Assembly: GCA_000433515.1 (NCBI GenBank)
Contig: FR891166.1
Span: 561 to 14,410 of the forward strand
Reading direction: 5' to 3'
DNA length: 13,850 bases
From: Candidatus Colimorpha enterica
Lineage (GTDB): Bacteria; Bacillota; Clostridia; Oscillospirales; CAG-272
The notes below the pieces were generated by a model. The model searched no databases. It was not told the origin of the DNA and saw nothing but the letters and a program-made list of their open reading frames with translations. Shown in pieces: positions 1-5,178 of the stretch; positions within the stretch are counted from its first letter, which is position 1, and each line of letters opens with the position of its first letter. A program made the position numbers and the translations under genes.

Positions 1-50
1 CCGTCAGGGGATTTTCCTGAAGTGGCGGATAAAAGCCGATTATAAGCATA

Positions 51-97
51 AAATCAGCCGAAAGTGGGGCGAAAAACCTCATTTTCGGCTGATTTTT
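51..97 (+). terminator. Hairpin with T-run, likely terminator
   Basis: A perfect 13-bp inverted repeat (51-63 against 83-95) encloses a 19-nt loop and ends in TTTTT on the plus strand, as in a rho-independent terminator. A reading frame open from base 1 stops with TAA at 43-45, just before it, so the hairpin may end a gene that lies left of the window. The fragment is too short to identify. Confidence 0.6.
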
Positions 98-105
98 GTG
101 ATGTG

Positions 106-149
106 TGTCCGATTTAGATGCAAAATCGTGTGTGGCCAATTTAGATGCA
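106..149. repeat. Two 17-bp direct repeats, possible IS21-type transposon end
   Basis: TGTCCGATTTAGATGCA (106-122) and TGGCCAATTTAGATGCA (133-149) match at 15 of 17 positions with a 27-bp period. Short tandem repeats of this kind near TGT/TGG are typical of the multi-repeat ends of IS21-family (istA/istB) elements in Clostridia. That link is from memory of the family. No transposase is visible, so the element would lie to the left or be a remnant. From 150 to 256 I see no feature. Confidence 0.35.
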
Positions 150-256
150 CGCTGATTTTACAGAGGGTATGGTAACCCCTTGGCGGTGATGGGAGTTGCA
201 CCCCGCCGCTGTCTTCCGGGACGCAACGCCATGCTTGCAACGAGTCCTATGTATCC

Positions 257-673
257 TTAAAAAATATCGTGTTTTCCTTCCATTGCAAGCAAATTACCAA
301 AAGTAACCTTTTTGAAAAGACCGACTTTATAAGGCTCACCAACAATAATAGAATAATCGTCTTTGTGTTCCAAGCTTACGATAATCGCGTCGGTGGGTTT
401 GCCATCTGCGGAAGCTATACCCGCATTCCAAACGATACCGCTGGCTTTGATTTTATCTTCGGCAGCCAGTTGCTTGTGTATCTGTATCAAGTCAGCAAGA
501 ACGTCTTTTGATTCGGGATGTTCGTTAACGTCATAGCTGCCGGTCAATTCTACGGAATCATCCATAAGAATAACGGCGGCAAACGGGTAGAATTCGCGAT
601 ACTTTTTTATTTGATCTACTGCAAACGGGAGTAATTTATCTAACAATACTTCACATTGTTCCTTGGGGGTCAT
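257..673 (-). CDS. Hypothetical protein, 138 aa, unrecognised family
   Basis: A minus-strand gene starting at the ATG at 673 and ending with TAA at 257-259. The frame is open further upstream, but this ATG is preceded at 9 nt by a perfect AAGGAGG (683-689) and by a consensus promoter, so the longer version is not credible. The product is soluble and mixed alpha/beta, beginning MTPKEQCEVLLDKLLPF. There is no signal peptide, membrane segment or cysteine motif. It has an N-terminal helix, a hydrophobic strand (AVILMDD), a helical middle, and the strands GIVWNAGIAS and DAIIVSLEHKDDYSIIV. The pattern recalls small immunity-like or uncharacterised Clostridial proteins, but I cannot name a family. 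It is alone in its transcription unit, outside the proposed islands. Confidence 0.8.
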   Translation of the reverse strand: MTPKEQCEVLLDKLLPFAVDQIKKYREFYPFAAVILMDDSVELTGSYDVNEHPESKDVLADLIQIHKQLAAEDKIKASGIVWNAGIASADGKPTDAIIVSLEHKDDYSIIVGEPYKVGLFKKVTFGNLLAMEGKHDIF

Positions 674-701
674 AGTAGTTATCCTCCTTGTTTTTTCATT
701 T

Positions 702-730
702 ATTATACCACACTTTGGTAGACATTTCAA
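702..730 (-). promoter_or_regulatory. Sigma-A-type promoter for the 257-673 gene
   Basis: On the minus strand TTGAAA (730-725) is followed by a 17-nt spacer and TATAAT (707-702). The start codon is about 30 nt downstream, with AAGGAGG between them. Confidence 0.8.
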
Positions 731-833
731 GTGTTTCGCAAGTTCGAATCTGTCCACAGATTTGGTGCAGTGGGGAATCTATATCAAAAAAAGCATTTCG
801 CCGGTTCGAATCCGGATACAGAGCCGAAAGGAA

Positions 834-1000
834 ATGAAATCGTGCGTTGCACGATGAAATCCTCACTCCGCTCGGAAGAAATCTTCGGCGTTTCGCCTCA
901 GATGAAATTAAATCCGCCTTTATCTCCTGCTGTAAGGCAGATTTCATCGCGAAGCGATTTCATCCACCGAAGGTGGATTTCTTCCGTCATCGGCGGATTT
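834..1000. repeat. Cluster of small hairpins joined by ATGAAATC/GATTTCAT
   Basis: This non-coding stretch holds a series of short perfect inverted repeats: TCGTGC/GCACGA (840-854), ATCGC/GCGAT (946-958) and ATCCACC/GGTGGAT (962-978). An outer pair AAATCCGCC (910-918) and GGCGGATTT (992-1000) encloses the last two. The octamer ATGAAATC or its complement recurs at 834, 854, 939 and 956. It looks like a dispersed intergenic repeat of modular hairpins ending at the tRNA terminator next to it. The rest of 731-833 has only tRNA-like T-loop echoes. I see no gene between 731 and 1038. Confidence 0.6.
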
Positions 1001-1005
1001 AGTTG

Positions 1006-1037
1006 AAAAAAGCACTTGCGTAAGCAAGTGCTTTTTT
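1006..1037 (-). terminator. Terminator of the tRNA-Pro fragment
   Basis: A perfect stem, AAAAAAGCACTTGC (1006-1019) with GCAAGTGCTTTTTT (1024-1037), and a GTAA loop. It ends in six T in both directions. On the minus strand it begins two bases after the encoded CCA of the tRNA-Pro fragment, so it is the natural end of that tRNA transcript. It may also stop rightward transcription. Confidence 0.85.
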
Positions 1038-1038
1038 C

Positions 1039-1083
1039 TGGTCGGAGCGGCCGGATTCGAACCGACGGCATCGAAGTCCCAAA
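1039..1083 (-). pseudogene. tRNA-Pro(UGG) 3' half, displaced fragment (att-like)
   Basis: Read on the minus strand this is the 3' half of a tRNA. It has anticodon loop TTTGGGA (1083-1077, anticodon TGG), anticodon-stem 3' strand CTTCG, variable loop ATGCC, T-stem GTCGG/CCGGC around TTCGAAT, acceptor strand CGCTCCG, discriminator A, and an encoded CCA at 1041-1039. Upstream of the loop the sequence (GCTTTTAGC...) does not pair with CTTCG and no D-arm follows, so the 5' half is missing. This is the classic scar of an element integrated at the anticodon loop. The partner fragment is at 11100-11144. Confidence 0.85.
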
Positions 1084-1199
1084 CGCTAAAAGCCTTGTAA
1101 AATAAGGGTTTTTGCGTGTTTTTTAATACTATTTAGTCCGAATTTGATGCTTTCGGGTGCTCCCCGTCGCACTGTTTCCACATAGTACGAATCCGTAAA

Positions 1200-1220
1200 T
1201 GGTCAAAAATGTGGTCGCAA
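1200..1220. promoter_or_regulatory. Paired GGTC repeats, candidate integrase arm sites
   Basis: TGGTCAAAA (1200-1208) and TGGTCGCAA (1212-1220) are direct repeats with a 12-bp period, about 120 bp from the tRNA crossover. The same motif recurs five times at the equivalent place next to the second tRNA fragment. Position and spacing fit arm-type binding sites of a tyrosine integrase; binding is inferred. The stretch 1085-1199 is otherwise AT-rich with no gene. Confidence 0.4.
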
Positions 1221-1240
1221 TCCAAACTCCATATTTTCTC

Positions 1241-1284
1241 CCACCTCATGCGAACCATAAGTTTCGCTCCGAGGTGGCTTTTTT
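1241..1284 (+). terminator. Terminator at left end of island
   Basis: CCACCTC (1241-1247) pairs with GAGGTGG (1271-1277), with inner pairing of GCGAAC and GTTTCGC, followed by CTTTTTT. It acts on rightward transcription, which would insulate the island. The counterpart in the second element is at 11352-11390. Confidence 0.75.
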
Positions 1285-1293
1285 GCTACTATT

Positions 1294-1322
1294 ATTATAC
1301 CATAAAACAGCGAATATTTCAA
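1294..1322 (-). promoter_or_regulatory. Outward-facing promoter at left end of island
   Basis: On the minus strand TTGAAA (1322-1317), a 17-nt spacer, then TATAAT (1299-1294), pointing toward the tRNA junction. No gene lies between it and the tRNA fragment. An 8-bp inverted repeat, AATATTTC (1313-1320) with GAAATATT (1336-1343), overlaps the -35 and could be an operator. Such a promoter might fire across the joined ends when the element is circular (inference). Confidence 0.7.
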
Positions 1323-1463
1323 GTCCCCTCACGGTGAAATATTTGCACCGCTGGAATCAAAGATAACCGCCGGGCGAGTATATCCCTATTACACCTTCTC
1401 TCTTAAGGAGTTAATATTGCTTCGGCAGATTTATGTGTTTTCTTAAAACCTGCCGAAATTCTA

Positions 1464-1492
1464 TTGACAAAGCCGATTATTTCGGCTATAAT
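1464..1492 (+). promoter_or_regulatory. Consensus promoter of the five-gene operon with internal operator
   Basis: A perfect TTGACA (1464-1469), a 17-nt spacer and a perfect TATAAT (1487-1492). The spacer contains the inverted repeat AGCCGA (1471-1476)/TCGGCT (1482-1487). Upstream lies a second inverted repeat of the same TTCGG/CCGAA character, TTCGGCAG (1421-1428)/CTGCCGAA (1450-1457). A repressor covering the spacer would block such a strong promoter; no candidate regulator gene is adjacent. Confidence 0.8.
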
Positions 1493-1540
1493 AGTATCAG
1501 AATTAAAATCAGCCGCAATTTACCCATTACGGAGGTGTTT

Positions 1541-2770
1541 ATGAGTTATATTGCACGTCATATGGAAAACAGAATTCTTGAACTGTCGAAGTCTTATTCG
1601 GCAATTCTTCTGACAGGACCGCGTCAGTCAGGCAAAACAACTATGCTTCGCGCACTTTCCGAAAAGGAAAACAAGGGACGAGAGTATGTGTCGCTTGATG
1701 ACCTTACTACACGCGATATGGCAAAAAACGATCCTGCCCTCTTTCTGCAGATCCACAAGCCACCCGTATTGATTGACGAGGTGCAGTATGCTCCCGAATT
1801 GTTCACATACATTAAAATTCATATAGATGAGCATCACAATCCCGGAGATTTCTGGATGACGGGCTCTCAGATCTTCCGTCTTATGCGCGGAGTTCAAGAA
1901 TCCTTGGCAGGTCGCGTAGCGCTTCTGCATATGTCTCCCCTGTCCCAACGCGAAATCATCGGTGCAGATTGCATTCCCTTTACAACGAATATGAATGTGC
2001 TGATGGATGAATGCAAAAAAATTGCTCCGGTCGATACTCCCACCATCTTCGAGCGCATCTGGCGCGGATCCATGCCCGGTATCGTTTCGGGACTGTATGC
2101 CGACCGCAACATGTATTACTCCTCCTATCTATCCACGTATGTAGAGCGCGACGTACGCGATATTTCTGGAACGGTAGACGCATTAAAATTCAATCGCTTT
2201 ATTACCGCAATAGCCGCCAGAACCGCACAATTGCTCAATTACCACGCACTTGCTGAGGACGCCGAAATCGATATGGTTACCGCCAAAGCATGGGTAGACA
2301 TTCTTGAAACGCTTGGTATCATCTTCCTTCTGCATCCCTATTCCAACAACGTGCTGAAGCGTACCATTAAGACACCCAAGGTATATTTCTACGATACAGG
2401 TCTCGTCTGCTATCTTACCAAGTGGTCAAGTCCCGAGGTTGCCGAAAGTGGTGCCATGAGCGGAGCTCTTCTCGAAAACTTCACGGTATCCGAGATACTG
2501 AAGGGATATCAGAACGCAGGACGTGAGCCGTACCTGTACTTCTACCGCGACCGCGATGCCAAAGAGATCGACGTCATTATGGAGGGCGACGGCAAGCTCT
2601 GCCCCCTGGAGATCAAAAAAACTGCCACTCCCGACAAGCGTATCATTCGCACATTCGGCGTGATTGATAAATCCCCTCTGCAACTTGGCACAGGTGCTGT
2701 TCTATGCATGGCAGAGCAGTTTGGAGCATTTGACAGGGATAACCTCATCGTGCCCATTTGGGCGATATAA
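1541..2770 (+). CDS. AAA family ATPase with DUF4143 domain
   Basis: A 409-aa protein starting at the ATG at 1541, which follows GGAGG at 5 nt. The frame is open back to 1433, but the promoter at 1464-1492 lies inside that extension, so it is rejected. The N-terminal AAA_14-type P-loop domain has Walker A GPRQSGKT (residues 26-33) and Walker B PPVLIDE (74-80). The C-terminal DUF4143 region includes a YVERDVRDI segment and, near the end, EIDVIME...PLEIKK, which resembles a PD-(D/E)XK nuclease-like core. Proteins of this family are common in mobile regions of Clostridia and Bacteroides. Their role is poorly known; defence or DNA-handling roles have been suggested. It is first in an operon, 35 nt ahead of the YjbR gene. 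The length fits the family and all visible motifs are intact. Confidence 0.92.
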   Translation: MSYIARHMENRILELSKSYSAILLTGPRQSGKTTMLRALSEKENKGREYVSLDDLTTRDMAKNDPALFLQIHKPPVLIDEVQYAPELFTYIKIHIDEHHNPGDFWMTGSQIFRLMRGVQESLAGRVALLHMSPLSQREIIGADCIPFTTNMNVLMDECKKIAPVDTPTIFERIWRGSMPGIVSGLYADRNMYYSSYLSTYVERDVRDISGTVDALKFNRFITAIAARTAQLLNYHALAEDAEIDMVTAKAWVDILETLGIIFLLHPYSNNVLKRTIKTPKVYFYDTGLVCYLTKWSSPEVAESGAMSGALLENFTVSEILKGYQNAGREPYLYFYRDRDAKEIDVIMEGDGKLCPLEIKKTATPDKRIIRTFGVIDKSPLQLGTGAVLCMAEQFGAFDRDNLIVPIWAI

Positions 2771-2805
2771 TCAAAATGAGTTGCAATGAAAAGGAGCAAC
2801 TTGAA

Positions 2806-3186
2806 ATGACAAAACAATCTTTCCTTTCCTACTGCTCGGGTACATACGGTACATCGCCGGACTATCCGTTTGACGAGGATTTTGAAACGGCGGTGCTCAG
2901 GCACGTGGATAACCGCAAATGGTATGCCATTGTGATGCGCGTGTCCAGGTGTAAGTTTGGTTTTGACAGCGACGAAATGATCGACGTTGTCAATCTGAAG
3001 CTTCCGATCGAGATGTTCGGCTCCTTTGGCGTGGCGGACGGTGTCTATCCTGCCTATCACATGAACAAGCTCCATTGGATCTCGGTGCTACTGCCCGATG
3101 CACCCGAGGATGTGGTGAAGTTCCTTGTGAACGTGAGCTTTGAGGCGACGAAAACAACAAAGAAAAAGTCAAAACAACTCAAATGA
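2806..3186 (+). CDS. MmcQ/YjbR family protein
   Basis: A 126-aa protein. The ATG at 2806 follows AAGGAG (2791-2796) at 9 nt; the open frame extends upstream to 2758 but overlaps the preceding gene and lacks a ribosome site there. Family signatures run through the whole length: Y-x6-D/E near the N-terminus, HVDNRKWYAIVMRV in the middle, then VNLKLP, YPAYHMNKLHWISVLL and a C-terminal helix ending in a lysine-rich tail. MmcQ/YjbR proteins adopt a CyaY-like fold with putative DNA-binding ability; no enzymatic activity is established. It sits 12 nt ahead of the macro-domain gene, so the two are almost certainly cotranscribed. Confidence 0.9.
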   Translation: MTKQSFLSYCSGTYGTSPDYPFDEDFETAVLRHVDNRKWYAIVMRVSRCKFGFDSDEMIDVVNLKLPIEMFGSFGVADGVYPAYHMNKLHWISVLLPDAPEDVVKFLVNVSFEATKTTKKKSKQLK

Positions 3187-3198
3187 AAGGAGTCACCT

Positions 3199-4224
3199 AT
3201 GCCGCTTGAAATAGTACGAAACGATATCACAAAAATGAAGGTAGATGCCATTGTCAATGCCGCCAATGAGTCACTGCTTGGCGGCGGAGGTGTTGACGGT
3301 GCGATTCACCGTGCCGCAGGTTCGGGCTTGCTTGCCGAGTGCAAAACGCTTGGCGGTTGCAAGACCGGCCGAGTGAAGATCACGGGTGGATATAATCTGC
3401 CTGCGAAATATGTCATACATACCGTCGGTCCTATCTATAACGACGGCAAACACGGCGAAAAGACCTTGCTTGAATCCTGCTATCGTGAGTCTTTGGCGCT
3501 TGCGAAGGAGCGGGGCTGTGAAACGGTGGCTTTCCCGCTTATCTCGTCGGGCGTGTACGGATATCCGAAGGATCAGGCTCTGAAGGTTGCCATCGACGTC
3601 ATCAGCGACTTCCTTCTTGAAAACGAAATGACGGTCTATATCGTCATATTCGACAAGGCGTCGTATCAGATCGGCGAGAAGCTGTTCTCGGATATTGCCG
3701 AATACATTGATGACAATTATGTGGACGAGCATACCGATTACAGCCGCGAGCGTATCCGTATGAATGCACTCCCACCGATGGCTCCGCACAAAAGACGGAA
3801 GAAATCAGAAGATGATATCCTTGAAACGTGCGATTGCAAGGCGATGCCCCTTGAGGATGATCTGGATGCGAAGCTGAAGCAGATTGACGAGAGTTTTTCG
3901 CAGATGCTCCTGCGCAAGATCGACGAAAAAGGGATGACCGATACCGAGTGCTATAAGAAGGCGAACATTGACCGCAAACTGTTTTCAAAAATCCGCAGTG
4001 ACGTCAATTACAAGCCGAGCAAACCTACCGCGCTTGCCTTTGCGATTTCCTTGGAGCTTTCACTTGATGAAACCGAGGATATGCTTCGCAAGGCAGGGTT
4101 TGCACTATCGCATAGCAACAAGTTTGACATCATCATCGAATACTTTATCAGCAAAGGCAATTATAATATTTTTGAAATTAATGAGGCGCTGTTTGCTTTT
4201 GATCAGAGCCTGTTAGGAGCGTAG
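3199..4224 (+). CDS. Macro-domain protein (ADP-ribose hydrolase type) with C-terminal helical domain
   Basis: A 341-aa protein; AAAGGAG precedes the ATG at 3199. Residues 1 to about 170 form a MacroD-type domain: DAIVNAAN (16-23), the glycine loop GGGGVDG (28-34) and the second binding loop ISSGVYG. Asn23 and Asp33 sit where MacroD enzymes have their catalytic Asn and Asp, so removal of ADP-ribose from protein, or deacetylation of O-acetyl-ADP-ribose, is plausible. A charged linker (about 185-225) leads to an all-helical domain (about 230-341) with the segments TDTECYKKANIDRKLFSKI and YKPSKPTALAFAISL. This resembles an XRE-like DNA- or RNA-binding fold, and I recall it attached to other Clostridial effector domains. 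Twice the usual macro-domain length. It ends in TAG, 2 nt before the next gene. Confidence 0.92.
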   Translation: MPLEIVRNDITKMKVDAIVNAANESLLGGGGVDGAIHRAAGSGLLAECKTLGGCKTGRVKITGGYNLPAKYVIHTVGPIYNDGKHGEKTLLESCYRESLALAKERGCETVAFPLISSGVYGYPKDQALKVAIDVISDFLLENEMTVYIVIFDKASYQIGEKLFSDIAEYIDDNYVDEHTDYSRERIRMNALPPMAPHKRRKKSEDDILETCDCKAMPLEDDLDAKLKQIDESFSQMLLRKIDEKGMTDTECYKKANIDRKLFSKIRSDVNYKPSKPTALAFAISLELSLDETEDMLRKAGFALSHSNKFDIIIEYFISKGNYNIFEINEALFAFDQSLLGA

Positions 4225-4226
4225 AG

Positions 4227-4529
4227 ATGAAGAAGATAAAAATAACAGTGATGCGAAAGGCACGGTATGACGATCTGATCGACAAATATGAAAATCCTAT
4301 CGAACACACCTGTGGCTTATAGGAAGGTCAGGTGTTTTTCTGCGAAGGTTGGCAAAAACCAGATGGCTTTTGTGACAGTGCGTGGGACAGCGTTTCACCG
4401 TTCATTATGACTCTTGCACACGGTGGCGAGAACTTTTACGATGGGTGGATGAAAAACAAAAAATCTGCAATGATTTCTTGCAACGATGGTTTCCGTCCTG
4501 TAAGTTTTTACATTGAAGTCTGTGAATAA
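4227..4529 (+). pseudogene. TIGR04076 family protein interrupted by an in-frame TAG
   Basis: Starts at the ATG at 4227, with AGGAG at 4214-4218 inside the end of the macro gene. Codons 1-31 read MKKIKITVMRKARYDDLI...HTCGL, then TAG at 4320-4322. The same frame continues without a shift as EGQVFFCEGWQKPDGFCDSAW, LAHGGENFYDGW and SCNDGFRPVSFYIEV to TAA at 4527-4529. Together these give a full-length (about 100 aa) TIGR04076 protein, a small cysteine-containing family of unknown function. The stop replaces one residue in the conserved C-x-x-x-EGQ stretch and could come from a single base change (for example AAG, CAG or GAG). It is either a recent nonsense mutation, a sequencing error, or readthrough of UAG. 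Everything after the stop still looks under selection. Confidence 0.85.
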
Positions 4530-4543
4530 AAGGAGATTAGACT

Positions 4544-4900
4544 ATGTTAAAATTTATCTGCTACCCCAAATGCACCACTTGTCAAAAGGCAAAGAAGTGG
4601 CTCGACGATAATAAAATCGAATATGAGCTTAGAGATATCAAGCTCAATAATCCTACACTTGATGAGTTGACAAAATGGTACAAGAATAGCGGCTTACCAC
4701 TGAAAAAGTTTTTTAACACCAGCGGTCTGCTTTATAAATCCCTCGACCTGAAAAACAAGTTGCCCTCAATGAGTGAGGATGAAATGCTGAAACTCCTTGC
4801 AACCGATGGTATGCTTGTAAAGCGTCCGTTGCTCGTTGGAGACGGTTTTGTTCTTGTTGGATTCAAGGAAGCAGAATGGAGCACGGATTTGAGTAAATAA
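4544..4900 (+). CDS. ArsC/Spx-family thioredoxin-fold protein (arsenate reductase family)
   Basis: A 118-aa protein; AAAGGAG lies about 9 nt before the ATG at 4544. It has the family's N-terminal CXXC: CYPKCTTCQKAKKWL with Cys10 and Cys13, then YELRDIKLNNPTLDEL, KKFFNTSG, LLATDGMLVKRPLLV and a C-terminal GF strand. These match the ArsC/Spx/MgsR/YffB superfamily over its normal length. Whether it reduces arsenate or works as a redox or Spx-like regulator cannot be told from sequence. No ars operon genes are nearby, so a detoxification role is not supported by context. It is the last gene of the operon, 14 nt after the broken TIGR04076 gene. Confidence 0.9.
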   Translation: MLKFICYPKCTTCQKAKKWLDDNKIEYELRDIKLNNPTLDELTKWYKNSGLPLKKFFNTSGLLYKSLDLKNKLPSMSEDEMLKLLATDGMLVKRPLLVGDGFVLVGFKEAEWSTDLSK

Positions 4901-4924
4901 TTTGTCGCCTGCCATGCGACCAAA

Positions 4925-4970
4925 CCTCTCTTTTATTGATGTACAATACAGACATCACATGAAAGAGAGG
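4925..4970. terminator. Hairpin after the operon, possible terminator without U-tract
   Basis: CCTCTCTTT (4925-4933) pairs with AAAGAGAGG (4962-4970), and inside it TGATGT (4937-4942) pairs with ACATCA (4952-4957). A smaller GTCGC/GCGAC hairpin precedes it at 4904-4920. There is no T-run on either side, so an ordinary intrinsic terminator is not certain; it may protect the 3' end of the operon message. Confidence 0.4.
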
Positions 4971-4989
4971 ATTCGCAGGGATGTTCTCG

Positions 4990-5178
4990 CCGACATTTTG
5001 TCGGTTAAACTACAATGCTCCTGACTTCTGTGGTTCAACGCCTCAAAATGAGGCGTTGAACCCGTAGCAAGGCCTCATTTTGAACCTTGAAAACGAACCG
5101 TAATATCAAGGACGCGCTTCAAGTCCTCATTTTGAGGACTTGAAAACAGAGATCAAAGCGACAAAGTGTCGCTTTGAT
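4990..5178. repeat. Array of perfect hairpins with CA-NNN-TG tips
   Basis: Four perfect hairpins and one imperfect one lie in 189 bases: CCGACA/TGTCGG (4990-5004), a 14-bp stem (5032-5062), an imperfect CAAGG/CCTTG stem (5068-5089), a 12-bp stem (5118-5144) and a 12-bp stem (5152-5178). Each perfect one has a 3-nt loop (TTT, AAA or AAG) closed by CA and TG. The arms at 5034-5045 and 5118-5129 are similar (TTCAA-N2-CCTCA), so they look related by duplication. The last hairpin runs into the first codons of the open frame that follows. There is no coding potential in 4901-5143. Confidence 0.75.

Noticed and set aside
738..820. Two TTCGAAT T-loop motifs (743-749, 805-811) suggesting plus-strand tRNA genes
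   Set aside because: No complete cloverleaf can be built: T-stems are imperfect, no anticodon stem or encoded CCA is found, and acceptor pairing is at most 5 bp. Probably part of the intergenic repeat or very old remnants.
2542..3075. Minus-strand open frame of 177 codons across the ATPase and YjbR genes
   Set aside because: It crosses the junction of two well-recognised plus-strand genes and has no ribosome site; a shadow frame.
4544..4900. Arsenic resistance locus
   Set aside because: Only an ArsC/Spx-fold protein is present; no arsB, acr3, arsR or other ars gene lies nearby, and the fold also serves redox regulators.
4990..5178. CRISPR array
   Set aside because: Units are palindromes of differing sequence and uneven spacing, without identical repeats or equal spacers, and no cas gene is near.
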